Shown: positions 13,927 through 22,761, counted from the first letter of the stretch. The stretch is DNA of 64,000 nucleotides from Sphingobacterium paucimobilis HER1398 (GCF_000416985.1 NZ_ATDL01000017.1:62001-126000), one strand, 5' to 3'. A program made the numbers and translations. Notes: generated by a model from the sequence alone, not told the origin.

Positions 13927-14973
13927 ATGTCTATAAAAAACAGTTTTAGTATAATCGGGTGTATTCTTTTAGGTTTTATCAGCTCCGTATCTGGACAAGA
14001 ACTCTATTACTTTACGGATAAAGATTCTATTCAATTGGGGGTAAAATCAGCGACAGAAATAATTGTCCCCCTTGGAAGACATAGAATAACGTACGAAATT
14101 GATTTTTCTAAACCTATCCTCTCTCCCATCTTTGAATTACCGGGAAGTCTAAACAAATCCCCACTCGCGACGGATAATCCCGCTATGCCATCGGCTACAG
14201 TATATAATAGAAAAGGGGAGCCTCTTTACTACACCTTGTGGTTTGATAATGGCAGTGATTATTTTTCGGAAGACCTACAACGTATTATCGCCTTAGATAA
14301 TGGAAAAATTGGATTTGCCGACGAGGAGGGAAATATCAAAATCTCCCCTGAATGGGACTTTGCAATTCCATTCAACTATGGTTATGCAACAGTACTACGC
14401 GATGTCAAAAAAGAACGAATAGATGAAGAGCATTGGACTGTAGTGCCAAACTCCTCCAGCTCATTCAAAGGATATATGAACAAAAACGGAAATCTGATCA
14501 CACCGAGCAAAACAAAAAAACATGAAAAAGACTATGTCTTAGAAAATGGGGAATACCTCCCTTACCCGTTCAGCTATACCAAAGATGAACAAGACATTCT
14601 AAAGAGATTTGAAGAATATTACGAGATTATTAATGATATCTCTTTACACAATTATTACAGCTCGGATCCTAAACCAGAAGTATCCCTACAGTTTGAAATC
14701 ATAAAAAGACCTACCAAACATTTTCCGTATTACAAACTTCAAGGTTACCGTAAGCAGCGTACAAACGATGATTATATATTTTTGTTTCATGCCGAGGCTC
14801 AAACTTTTCACTATATCGATTACCCTTATTCCTTAGAACAAGAAAATATTAAGCCAATAAAAGAATATATACTGGAAAACCTAGAAAGAATCATCGAATA
14901 CGACAAGCAAACGTCTAAACATCAATCATCATATCCCTTTGATATTGACCATGCCTATCAAAAGTGGAGATAA
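13927..14973 (+). CDS. Secreted WG-repeat-containing protein
   Basis: 348 residues with signal peptide MSIKNSFSIIGCILLGFISS, cleavage after SVSG/Q. The middle has a WG/KWG-type repeat: IIALDNGKIGFADEEGNIKI, then SPEWDFAIPFNYGYATV, and a further GYMNKNGNLITP. These repeats form beta-propeller-like or hairpin units in many secreted Bacteroidota proteins. The C-terminal 130 residues are helical and Tyr/Glu-rich, with no family I recognise. Function unknown, probably periplasmic or surface exposed. Confidence 0.7.
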   Translation: MSIKNSFSIIGCILLGFISSVSGQELYYFTDKDSIQLGVKSATEIIVPLGRHRITYEIDFSKPILSPIFELPGSLNKSPLATDNPAMPSATVYNRKGEPLYYTLWFDNGSDYFSEDLQRIIALDNGKIGFADEEGNIKISPEWDFAIPFNYGYATVLRDVKKERIDEEHWTVVPNSSSSFKGYMNKNGNLITPSKTKKHEKDYVLENGEYLPYPFSYTKDEQDILKRFEEYYEIINDISLHNYYSSDPKPEVSLQFEIIKRPTKHFPYYKLQGYRKQRTNDDYIFLFHAEAQTFHYIDYPYSLEQENIKPIKEYILENLERIIEYDKQTSKHQSSYPFDIDHAYQKWR

Positions 14974-15033
14974 AAACAAAAAGAACAGTATAACAGTAGC
15001 CTAAATTTTATTACATGAGGGGGAAATTTGACA

Positions 15034-16389
15034 TTAGTCTACTTTGCTTATAAACCAATCGATATATTCTGGCAACTTTGTTCCCAAATAATACGGAAGG
15101 TTCAGTAATTTATAAGGCTTTCCATTTGGTGTAACGGTATCCTCAACTCTTAGCTCTCCTCCATATATCCGAACTGCGAAATGATGCTCCACTCTTTCCA
15201 AAAATTGATGAAGAGACTTCAATGAACCTGTAGCACCAGACTTTACTTCAATAGGTATTACCAACCCCTTGGCAACAAAAAGAGCGTCAACCTCTGCACT
15301 GGACTGAGCCTTATCCCTAACCCAAAAGTGAGGCATTGATGTTGAGGAAAACTGTATAGAGATCAGCTCTTGTACAATCAAATGAGGAACTAATGTCCCT
15401 TTATATGCAGGACTCAAATCTTTCATCGCAAGCATATCAGACTGAATACCTGCCGCATAATTAATGAGTCCTGTGTCTAAGAACTGTAATCTAGGCGACT
15501 TCTTAATATCGCTCCGAATCGGAGGAGTCACATCAGTAGTAGGATAAATCAACCTTATAATTTTAGCATTATCTAAGGTCCGGAATGACTCTCCAATTTC
15601 CCGTGAACGGTAGTTTGAATTACCAAAACCCTGAAATTTAACACGTTCATCTAAATACAAAGGAGCTGTATCCATAATATGTTTAATAATCTTACGTTCC
15701 GTATCATTAGAAGCGTATTTCTCCACATCGTTTTTATATGTCCCCCAAATACTCTCGTATTTAGAAATAAGGTCAGATAGATTAGATGTTACCAAATCCG
15801 CTTTAACAATCTCTGGCATTCCTCCTATGATTGCAAATCTGTGAAATTCATCCATTAAAATCTGATGAGCAACTTTAGAAACAGGAATTTTATTCAGATA
15901 TCCGGCAAGATTAGTCTTACTATTGGCTTCTAGATACTCTTGAAAATTCAAAGGATGCAAATACAAAAACTCAACCCTACCGACTGGAAAACTAGGAATC
16001 TCCTGCATAGCAAATTCGAGAAGAGAACCTGCACTAATAACATGTAGTTCTGACATCTCTTCATAGAAGTAGCGTAATAATTGAATTGCAGCAGGACTCT
16101 CTTGAATCTCGTCTATAAAGAGAATGGTATCTGAAATGTCCTTCGAAGGAACTTCGTGAACAAGAAAGAGAGCTTCAACAATGTCTTGTACATTATCAAA
16201 GTTTTCAAAATATCGTCGATCTGCGGGCTTTTCTAAATTAAGAATAATACGATGCTTGTATTTCTTTGAAAAATCACGTATTAAAGTCGTTTTACCAACC
16301 TGCCTTGCTCCTCGTAAAATCAAAGGCTTTCGATCTACACGACCTCTCCAATTATCCAAACACCCCTGAATAGCTCTCTTGAATTCCAT
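15034..16389 (-). CDS. AAA_14 / DUF4143 ATPase
   Basis: About 451 residues from ATG 16389 (MEFKRAIQGCLDNWRGR); an earlier in-frame start adds 15 residues and is less likely. Walker A RGARQVGKTTLI (about 27-38), Walker B TILFIDEIQESP, sensor VISAGSLLEFAM, and arginine-finger region FPVGRVEFLYLHPLNFQEYL. From about 200 on comes a winged helix region and then a DUF4143 C-terminal domain with a PD-(D/E)xK-like core (AEVDALFVAKGLVIPIEVKS, where the Asp, Glu and Lys are kept). The family is abundant, with unknown role, often seen in accessory regions. Four iterons lie right upstream. Confidence 0.85.
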   Translation of the reverse strand: MEFKRAIQGCLDNWRGRVDRKPLILRGARQVGKTTLIRDFSKKYKHRIILNLEKPADRRYFENFDNVQDIVEALFLVHEVPSKDISDTILFIDEIQESPAAIQLLRYFYEEMSELHVISAGSLLEFAMQEIPSFPVGRVEFLYLHPLNFQEYLEANSKTNLAGYLNKIPVSKVAHQILMDEFHRFAIIGGMPEIVKADLVTSNLSDLISKYESIWGTYKNDVEKYASNDTERKIIKHIMDTAPLYLDERVKFQGFGNSNYRSREIGESFRTLDNAKIIRLIYPTTDVTPPIRSDIKKSPRLQFLDTGLINYAAGIQSDMLAMKDLSPAYKGTLVPHLIVQELISIQFSSTSMPHFWVRDKAQSSAEVDALFVAKGLVIPIEVKSGATGSLKSLHQFLERVEHHFAVRIYGGELRVEDTVTPNGKPYKLLNLPYYLGTKLPEYIDWFISKVD

Positions 16390-16403
16390 AACAAAAGTTA
16401 AAA

Positions 16404-16522
16404 ATGTAACAAAAGCAAACCCAAATATACACACTTATTGTCACAAAATAAACCCAATTTCACCCAATACCTGTAACAAAATAAAGCCAGTCTCAACAAA
16501 CTATTGTCACAAAGTAAAGCCA
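16404..16522. repeat. Four iterons with an exact 33-bp period
   Basis: 20-bp copies begin at 16404, 16437, 16470 and 16503: ATGTAACAAAAGCAAACCCA, ATTGTCACAAAATAAACCCA, CCTGTAACAAAATAAAGCCA and ATTGTCACAAAGTAAAGCCA. The 13-bp stretches between them are not conserved. They fill the 5' region of the AAA_14/DUF4143 gene, so they are probably operators or binding sites for that protein. Confidence 0.8.
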
Positions 16523-16626
16523 AATTAAAAAACAAGAAGATAAAACAGCAATTTCTTTCGATCCACAGTTTACTTCCATAACCTTCCCACTTTAATTAAG
16601 AAACTAAAAAATCAACGGCAAATTCC

Positions 16627-16634
16627 TACATTTG
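16627..16634 (+). promoter_or_regulatory. -7 box of the LRR-like gene
   Basis: TACATTTG, a perfect TAnnTTTG match, 23 bases before the ATG at 16658. Confidence 0.5.
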
Positions 16635-16657
16635 AGCAATACAGCATTCATACACAC

Positions 16658-17836
16658 ATGGACAGAAGCACACCTACCTTTATATCCCTAACCGGAGAAA
16701 ACAGCCACAAAATAGTAATCCCTCCCGGACAGGGGAGTTTTTCTATAGGAACGAAAAATATGTCCAAAGGGAAATACGATGTACTGGTTGTGGAAGGAAG
16801 CGCAATCAACTGGGATGTATTCAACGAAATGTACACACCACATGGAAAACAAAATGCAGATCGTTATCCTAATGGTGACTGGCCTCGTTTTTTCTATTAC
16901 TCGGGAGATGATACAGGTTTCATCCAATGGTCGGAGAAGCGAAGGATAGAAAACCTGAACTGGGCTCCGATAGGCCCAATGAAAGCAGACCTCAGCAAGG
17001 CAAACATCTATGAACTCAGCATCCATGCTACAGCCAATCCGATAGAATTAATACTGGGCGAAAATATCAAAAAACTATACCTCTCCGGCAATCTGGCCAA
17101 CATACAGATTAAAGCCAGTCCTAGCACTACGCTCGTACAATTTGCTCCAGATACCGGTACAGCAGCTGATAACAACTACTGCTTACCGGAATTCCTGTCA
17201 TTAAATAAGACAGTAACCTCAGTACATGTAGACAATACTGTGATAGGGGCAGCAGTCGACTGTAGCAGCTTATTGCAGTTCAAAAACATACAAAGTCTGA
17301 ATCTTAGCGGTAATATCACCAATCTACAGGCTATAGCTCAACTACATGAGCTCGAATATCTGGGATTACGGACGATGCCCGATCTAACAGGCATGCCAGC
17401 ACTGAAAATATGGCAAAAACTCAAAAGCTTCATCGGTTGGAACATCGAAGAGACACAGGGTAAGATCCTACAACAGGAACTTAAAAGCCTGCTTAAAGAA
17501 CGGGAGATGGAATACTCCTCCGTATCGAAGCTGCGTAAAAAAATATGGTTTACGACCGAGTATGGAATTCCATTCACCAATTGGGAAGGAAAAAATGCCA
17601 AAATCGCAACCAAAGCATACAAATCCGCCCTAAAAGCCATAGGTAAAGCGAAGACGGAAGCAGAAGTGAAACAAGCTATTATCGAATTGATAGACCTGAT
17701 CAATACCTTGCACAATATAGAAACTGTCGAGCGAGAAGATACAGGTACTGCCGTAGAGCAACTCGTTGCTTCTTCCCGACTCGATCTGCCACAGGAACTC
17801 GCCGCACAATGGTTTGATGACAGACGGGACTTTTAA
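16658..17836 (+). CDS. Leucine-rich-repeat-like cytoplasmic protein
   Basis: 392 residues with no signal peptide. Residues 115-250 contain irregular leucine-rich units: IYELSIHATANPIELILGEN, IKKLYLSGNLANIQI, IQSLNLSGNITNLQAIAQLH, ELEYLGLRTMPDLTGMPAL. The N-terminus (MDRSTPTFISLTGENSHKIV) and the helical C-terminus (KAYKSALKAIGKAKTEAEVK) match no family that I recognise. LRR surfaces bind proteins. Convergent with the NlpC/P60 gene, 6 bases apart at the stops. Confidence 0.65.
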   Translation: MDRSTPTFISLTGENSHKIVIPPGQGSFSIGTKNMSKGKYDVLVVEGSAINWDVFNEMYTPHGKQNADRYPNGDWPRFFYYSGDDTGFIQWSEKRRIENLNWAPIGPMKADLSKANIYELSIHATANPIELILGENIKKLYLSGNLANIQIKASPSTTLVQFAPDTGTAADNNYCLPEFLSLNKTVTSVHVDNTVIGAAVDCSSLLQFKNIQSLNLSGNITNLQAIAQLHELEYLGLRTMPDLTGMPALKIWQKLKSFIGWNIEETQGKILQQELKSLLKEREMEYSSVSKLRKKIWFTTEYGIPFTNWEGKNAKIATKAYKSALKAIGKAKTEAEVKQAIIELIDLINTLHNIETVEREDTGTAVEQLVASSRLDLPQELAAQWFDDRRDF

Positions 17837-17842
17837 CGAGAC

Positions 17843-18406
17843 CTAGCTTGTAGGTGTACCACAGCGCTTGAGATATTTGTAATACCATGTATCTTTAAGA
17901 TTAGAGATCACCACCCCCTGCTTGGTCGATACATGTACAAATTTCCCATTTTGAAGATAAACACCTACATGATCGATATCACGACCACCGAAAGAGAAAA
18001 AAACCAAATCTCCTTCCTGCAACTGGTTGTCATACTTACGCTTGATGCGCTGGGCCATATCTCTGGATGTACGGGGCAAGTCCTTTCGATACACCTCGTT
18101 ATAAACCATCCCGACAAAGGCCGAACAGTCGATACCTGAACGCGTAAGTCCTCCCATACGATGCGGGCTTCCCATCCAGTCATCAATAAAAGAATAAAGA
18201 TCGGCGTTCAATGCTTTAGCATCTGTGCCCAGCAAGTCCGCATAGTAGGCTGTTAGATTTCCTTTTTTTGTTCCTTTTCTAGATGCTATTTTACCTGTCT
18301 CAACCTTTCCTGCGTTACTATATAAAGTTTTCTTTTTGGCGCCACAGGAGGTTAAAAAAAGTGGAACAAGGATCAATAATACATATATACTTTTTTCTAT
18401 CTTCAT
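17843..18406 (-). CDS. NlpC/P60 (C40) peptidoglycan endopeptidase lipoprotein
   Basis: 187 residues. Lipoprotein signal MKIEKSIYVLLILVPLF with lipobox LTSC (Cys21). Catalytic domain from about 70: the Cys in SGIDCSAFVGMVYNEV, the His in DIDHVGVYLQNGKFV and a polar third residue in FVHVSTKQGVVI. Cleaves stem-peptide bonds (typically D-Glu/m-DAP) in cell-wall turnover, acting in the periplasm. Length and motif order are normal for Spr/YafL-like enzymes. Monocistronic. Confidence 0.92.
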   Translation of the reverse strand: MKIEKSIYVLLILVPLFLTSCGAKKKTLYSNAGKVETGKIASRKGTKKGNLTAYYADLLGTDAKALNADLYSFIDDWMGSPHRMGGLTRSGIDCSAFVGMVYNEVYRKDLPRTSRDMAQRIKRKYDNQLQEGDLVFFSFGGRDIDHVGVYLQNGKFVHVSTKQGVVISNLKDTWYYKYLKRCGTPTS

Positions 18407-18592
18407 ATCATTTCCTCCTAACTAACACGAATATAACGGTTAGCAATTATACGACAAAACAGGTAGTTTTCCACATTTGTGATTTAAAAAACCTCCTAAT
18501 TTCGACAGAACGTGTGCTTTGTTCTAAAAAAGCTACAAACACCGCACCAAATCTTCTTCTGTAAACCACCATGGTTTTAAAACATTTTACAT

Positions 18593-18600
18593 TAAATTTG
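18593..18600 (+). promoter_or_regulatory. -7 box directly before a start codon
   Basis: TAAATTTG ends 5 bases before the ATG at 18606, so transcription would start at or next to the start codon (near-leaderless mRNA). Confidence 0.5.
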
Positions 18601-18605
18601 TATTC

Positions 18606-19508
18606 ATGAACAACACATATCTCCGATGGTATTTATTACCACTGTACATCATCTCGATGGTGTTCTATATGGGATGTAATAATCCTCAGCCACAAAACAG
18701 TATCACTACGACAATACAAGACACTACCCTTCGGACTGTCCCAGAGAGCGTAACCAGCGATACCTTATCTCATGGAGATATCAGCTTTGGACTATTCAAT
18801 GCCACGCGCGACCAAATCATTGTCATCGACGATGAAGAACCACCTATAGAAGACTACGATAAGATCAAGCATACCTGGATTAATGAGCAGTCGTATAAGC
18901 TGGATTTTGTTAAAGTACAAAAAGAGTCAGACGATTATAACGGAAGACAGACACCCGACAACTTTGACAATGTACCAGGGGCCGTATTTAAACTGGCTGC
19001 CAAAGCAAAGCCCGGTGATGCTTATGTCCTGCTCTGCAGTGACAGCTTCTTAAAAAGCAGGAAGGCACTTAAGATCCATAACAACGTAGCTTATGCTACC
19101 AAAAGCAGTTTAGTGACCGAATTGAAAAAGACATACGGCCGATCTGTTACAAATGCCAAACTGATCGCTACGACAGCTCAAAAGGACAGTATATTTTTAG
19201 CGCAATTAGCCCCTGTTGGAGATAGCCTGACCGTAGTACTTGTTACCAAACCTCTAACAGGAAAGAACCTATTGATTCAGGAATTCAAAGCCGAATATAA
19301 CGAAATGAGTACTTGGCGAGTAGATGATGGTGGCGAATTCCCAATGGAAGATTTCACCATTCTGAATGCTTTTGAGCATAAGGGCAAAATAGAATTGGTA
19401 ACCTCATTTCCAGGAGCTGAGGGGGGCGATCTTACTTTCCTAACACCGGGCAAAAACAACCGCTATCATATTGTCAAAGAGTCCTACGTATACTGGTCTC
19501 CTTTATAA
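18606..19508 (+). CDS. Lipoprotein of unknown function
   Basis: 300 residues. Signal segment MNNTYLRWYLLPLYIISMVF with lipobox YMGC (Cys24). The mature protein has a Ser/Thr-rich linker (NSITTTIQDTTLRTVPESV) and a compact alpha/beta domain with VTSDTLSHGDISFGLFNATR near the start. I do not recognise a family. Followed after 79 bases by the ECF sigma gene on the same strand, but no shared role is evident. Confidence 0.65.
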   Translation: MNNTYLRWYLLPLYIISMVFYMGCNNPQPQNSITTTIQDTTLRTVPESVTSDTLSHGDISFGLFNATRDQIIVIDDEEPPIEDYDKIKHTWINEQSYKLDFVKVQKESDDYNGRQTPDNFDNVPGAVFKLAAKAKPGDAYVLLCSDSFLKSRKALKIHNNVAYATKSSLVTELKKTYGRSVTNAKLIATTAQKDSIFLAQLAPVGDSLTVVLVTKPLTGKNLLIQEFKAEYNEMSTWRVDDGGEFPMEDFTILNAFEHKGKIELVTSFPGAEGGDLTFLTPGKNNRYHIVKESYVYWSPL

Positions 19509-19587
19509 GGAAAATCTCCTGCAAAAGCTGATTTAACATTAAATAACTGATACTCTGAAAAAAAAGCGGTAATTTGACGGCAATTTT

Positions 19588-20160
19588 ATGAAACTATACA
19601 ATGCAGACCTTCCTTCCATTGAAGACGATGCTGTCTTACTGACACGGTATCTTCGGACAGATGATATGGAAGCCTTAGGCACACTGTATAGCAAGCATAC
19701 AGAAATGGTATACTACGTATGCTTGCGCTACTTTAAAGAAGAGGAAAAAAGCAAAGATGCCGTAATGCAAATCTTTGAAGAGCTTATAACCAAAATTAAA
19801 AAGCAGGATATCAAGAGCTTTCCAAAGTGGCTATACGTTGTGAGCAAGAATTTTTGCTTGATGGATCTACGGTCAAAAAAAGGCAGAATAGAAGTTTCAA
19901 TGGATGAATTTGTGGAATTCCCAACAAATATGCATCAGGAAGAAAGTTATTCGGAGAAAGAAGGAAGGTTATCGTTATTGGAACAGTGCATAGACAAGCT
20001 TCCTGAGAAACAAAAGGTAACCGTAGATCTCTTTTTCATAAATGAACATTGTTACAAAGAAATAGTCGAAATAACAGGATATAGTATGAACGAAGTAAAA
20101 AGCTATATCCAAAACGGAAAGAGAAACTTAAAAAATTGTATGGATAGAGCCGATGCGTAA
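19588..20160 (+). CDS. ECF-type RNA polymerase sigma factor
   Basis: 190 residues, the normal ECF length, in contrast to the one at 10582. Region 2: MEALGTLYSKHTEMVYYVCL, then EEEKSKDAVMQIFEELITK and FPKWLYVVSKNFCLMDLR. Region 4: LPEKQKVTVDLFFINEHCYK, then EIVEITGYSMNEVKSYIQNG. It overlaps the next gene by 8 bases, which encodes a membrane protein with an anti-sigma-like start, so the two are co-translated and likely form a regulatory pair. Confidence 0.92.
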   Translation: MKLYNADLPSIEDDAVLLTRYLRTDDMEALGTLYSKHTEMVYYVCLRYFKEEEKSKDAVMQIFEELITKIKKQDIKSFPKWLYVVSKNFCLMDLRSKKGRIEVSMDEFVEFPTNMHQEESYSEKEGRLSLLEQCIDKLPEKQKVTVDLFFINEHCYKEIVEITGYSMNEVKSYIQNGKRNLKNCMDRADA

Positions 20161-21481
20161 ACTGACTTTCGATATTGCCCATCTACGCAAGTACATCAAT
20201 GGCGAATTGTCTTCACGGGAAATGCACGAAGTAGAGCGTGCTGCCCATGACGATGAAATGTTAATGGATATACTGTCGGGTCTAGAAGTCGAAAAACAAC
20301 ATGGAACCTCTATACCATCATTTGGTGATATACGTCAGCAAATAACACGAAAAACGGCCCGAAAGCCGTTCTGGACCAACAAATTTTTACAGATTGCGGC
20401 ATCTGCCATCGTAGTGCTGTCCATAGCAAGCCTATTACTTTGGAATAATGACGACCAAAATGTAAAAACCGAAATTGCTGCTGTCAACAACGACACAAAC
20501 CCAGGCTTTGTCGGCCCGAGCCATGATCGTATCGCAGAAATAGCTTCAACAGCTGATAGCTCTGGACGATCTTTTGTAAGCCCAGATTATACAGCTCAAG
20601 CCGGTCCAGCTGAAAACATGCGGAAACAGTCGAATGCGTCCAATAATCCAGCATCCAGAAAGCTTACCGAACAAGAAAGCAAAATCCTGGCCTACACGCC
20701 TACAGAAAAAAACATTGAACTGAATCAAGATCTAACAGGCACTTTGAATCTTGGCCATCCTAAACATGAAAGCGATGTCATCATCATCAACACGGAAGGA
20801 CAAGACAAGTACAGCCTAATGGCAGCGAATCAAAAAAAGCAAGCGCAAGGGAAAGTCGCAGATACGAGGGTTAGTAACAACCCCAACACGCCACTGTCTA
20901 GCGCTCAAATGAGAGCTCGCCTCAGTAGCCTAGGCTTGGATTCTAAGACCGACTTAATCTGGGGACAAATTCTGGATCAGCAATCAAAACAGCCGCTCGC
21001 AGGAGTAGAAGTAACGGATACCCAAAATGACAATGTCGTCCTGACAGATGCCGATGGAAGATTTTTGTATGCGGCCAATAGCAAGAAAAGTTTGAAAATA
21101 AATGCCTCCGGATATCGAGCAAAAGAAGTTAAAGCGGAGGACGGCTCACAAACCATATTGCTATCTCCTTTAGAAGATTTATTGGACGATATTGGTTTTG
21201 ACTCCAAAGCCGTCAGGTCCGGAAAAAGCGTACCGAGCAACGGCTGGGAAAAGTACATGTCATACCTATTTTCAGAAATCGATAAAATGACGGAGGGGGA
21301 GTATGATCTGTCTGTACGACTGGAACTCAACAAAGAAGGTACTCCTACAAATGTATCTATAATAAGATCATCAGACAAAAAGCTAAACGCCAAGGTAATC
21401 TATCTCATCGAACATGGTCCACGTTGGAAAGTTGGAGTGGATGCAAAAAACATCTACCTACAGATCAAACCGCGCCATTAA
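20153..21481 (+). CDS. Anti-sigma-like membrane protein with carboxypeptidase-like and TonB-C-like domains
   Basis: 442 residues. Cytoplasmic N-terminus (1-75, DIAHLRKYINGELSSREMHE, zinc-less anti-sigma-like fold), one membrane helix at about 77-98 (IAASAIVVLSIASLLLW), a Ser/Asn/Gln-rich periplasmic stretch, then a carboxypeptidase-regulatory-like beta-sandwich at about 265-345 (GQILDQQSKQPLAGVEVTDT, GRFLYAANSKKSLKINASGY). The last 75 residues (YDLSVRLELNKEGTPTNVSI, GPRWKVG) resemble a TonB C-terminal domain. This layout can carry a periplasmic signal to the sigma factor that overlaps its start. Compare the HTH-free FecR family, which lacks the C-terminal domains. Confidence 0.75.
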   Translation: MRKLTFDIAHLRKYINGELSSREMHEVERAAHDDEMLMDILSGLEVEKQHGTSIPSFGDIRQQITRKTARKPFWTNKFLQIAASAIVVLSIASLLLWNNDDQNVKTEIAAVNNDTNPGFVGPSHDRIAEIASTADSSGRSFVSPDYTAQAGPAENMRKQSNASNNPASRKLTEQESKILAYTPTEKNIELNQDLTGTLNLGHPKHESDVIIINTEGQDKYSLMAANQKKQAQGKVADTRVSNNPNTPLSSAQMRARLSSLGLDSKTDLIWGQILDQQSKQPLAGVEVTDTQNDNVVLTDADGRFLYAANSKKSLKINASGYRAKEVKAEDGSQTILLSPLEDLLDDIGFDSKAVRSGKSVPSNGWEKYMSYLFSEIDKMTEGEYDLSVRLELNKEGTPTNVSIIRSSDKKLNAKVIYLIEHGPRWKVGVDAKNIYLQIKPRH

Positions 21482-21508
21482 CACAGGTAGCCCCTATAAA
21501 TGATTCAA

Positions 21509-21523
21509 GCCCCATGAGGGGCC
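21509..21523. terminator. Short hairpin between convergent genes
   Basis: GCCCC-ATGA-GGGGC, without a T-run on either side. Weak terminator at best. Confidence 0.35.
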
Positions 21524-21531
21524 TGAAAAAA

Positions 21532-22416
21532 TCATTGCTGTATAGTGCTCAGTCTTATGGGCAGACTATAAGAGACCCTAACCGGTCGGCCATTCTGAAT
21601 ACCCGGAGCCCATCGTTTTGCTCTTTTCAGTAGTTCAACAGCTTGATTTCCGGTACCGAATCCCAGGTCACGCTGGACATCAAAAGAACTCAAGCTTCCG
21701 TCTTTCTCTACCACAAATGAAACTTGTATGAGACCAGCTACTTCATTGTCGACTGCAGCCGATGGAAATTGATAGTTACGAGCAACCCAGTCTACAAAAG
21801 CTTTCATACCTCCTGGAGGTTCAGGCATGATCTCCACTGTCTCAAAGGGAGTATCACCATCCTCTCCTCCCCCAACAACACTTCCGATAGACTTGCCTTT
21901 GCTTCCACCTTCCCGCTTTTCCTTACCAAAAGCACCTTTTGGCACGAGCGTACCTCCAGCCTGCCCTTTCATCGAAATCGCAGCAATCATCTTTCGCGAC
22001 AACAGCGTTTCGGATGTCTCTACGATATCTTCTCGAACCGAAGCTCTATTGGTGGGATTAACTTCAGTAAACTTTACTAAATCTACAGCAGGAACATCTT
22101 GAGCGACCTGCTGTGCCTCTCCCGATTCCCGAGGAATAACCACTTCTTCCTTGATCGGCACGGAATTATCAATTTCCACGGTGATCAAAGAAGCATCGAG
22201 CATCTGCCCATAGTTTACTTCGGCCCTTCTGTCCTTAGGGGATATAAAAGATAAGCTACACAAGGTCATAACACACAACACCACACCTCCTAAAGAAATC
22301 TGTATAGCCTTGTCTCCAAAAAGCCTTAATTGATAAGCTCCATAAGCTTTGTTTCGTCCAACAAAGACGATATCCATCCATTCTTTGTTGAAAATAACTG
22401 ATTTTGAAAATAGCAT
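21532..22416 (-). CDS. tonB: Energy transducer TonB
   Basis: 294 residues. Cytoplasmic start (MLFSKSVIFNKEWMDIVFVG) with the NKAYGAYQLR motif common in Bacteroidota TonB, one membrane helix (ISLGGVVLCVMTLCSLSFI, about 41-60), an extended periplasmic linker, and a TonB C-terminal domain at about 205-292 (PPGGMKAFVDWVARNYQFPS, GLIQVSFVVEKDGSL, LKRAKRWAPGIQNGRPVRVS). It couples the proton motive force, with ExbB/ExbD encoded elsewhere, to outer-membrane receptors such as the one at 23383. A 21-bp palindrome lies upstream of its start. Confidence 0.9.
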   Translation of the reverse strand: MLFSKSVIFNKEWMDIVFVGRNKAYGAYQLRLFGDKAIQISLGGVVLCVMTLCSLSFISPKDRRAEVNYGQMLDASLITVEIDNSVPIKEEVVIPRESGEAQQVAQDVPAVDLVKFTEVNPTNRASVREDIVETSETLLSRKMIAAISMKGQAGGTLVPKGAFGKEKREGGSKGKSIGSVVGGGEDGDTPFETVEIMPEPPGGMKAFVDWVARNYQFPSAAVDNEVAGLIQVSFVVEKDGSLSSFDVQRDLGFGTGNQAVELLKRAKRWAPGIQNGRPVRVSYSLPIRLSTIQQ

Positions 22417-22460
22417 AATAAAAAGTGTTTGGGTTTATAACTCTCTTTTATGCTATGATG

Positions 22461-22481
22461 ATGGAAAGTTGAACTTTCCAT
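22461..22481. promoter_or_regulatory. 21-bp palindrome upstream of tonB
   Basis: ATGGAAAGTT, central G, AACTTTCCAT: perfect 10-bp arms, 45 bases before the tonB start. A wider inverted pair TATGCTATG (22449-22457) and CATAGCATA (22542-22550) surrounds it. Candidate operator for a dimeric regulator, or an RNA hairpin in the tonB leader. Confidence 0.5.
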
Positions 22482-22552
22482 AAAATTCATCTAAAACAAA
22501 TACTGCTTCTTTTCAATCAGACCATAAGTCGAACAATCTTCCATAGCATAGA

Positions 22553-22666
22553 TTATCGTACTCTGGACATCACTTTGGAATATACTCTAAATAATAAAAG
22601 GGCGGCGAAAACCAGTGCTGCGACACCTGCTAGAGCGACAACAGGTTGTTCAAAAAATTCTACCAT
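22553..22666 (-). CDS. Small single-helix membrane protein
   Basis: 37 codons: starts MVEFFEQPVVALAGVAALVF and ends with a basic tail RVYSKVMSRVR after one membrane helix. Too short for most gene finders. A helix-plus-basic-tail layout fits a real small membrane protein, but the start has no clear ribosome site. It lies upstream of tonB on the same strand, so the tonB transcript could include it. Confidence 0.45.
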   Translation of the reverse strand: MVEFFEQPVVALAGVAALVFAALLLFRVYSKVMSRVR

Positions 22667-22747
22667 AATAATCAGATAAAGGTTAGCTAACACTAAGATA
22701 ACAATAATGTTGCAACAGCAAAACATTTTTTATCATTTTATTTCCGT

Positions 22748-22755
22748 TATATTTG
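22748..22755 (+). promoter_or_regulatory. -7 box directly before a start codon
   Basis: TATATTTG ends 6 bases before the ATG at 22762; a near-leaderless mRNA is predicted. Confidence 0.5.
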
Positions 22756-22761
22756 CTTCTA

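Noticed and set aside
16404-16522. A second mini CRISPR array
   Set aside because: The 13-bp gaps are too short to be spacers and the repeats are 20 bp. Phased operator sites fit better.
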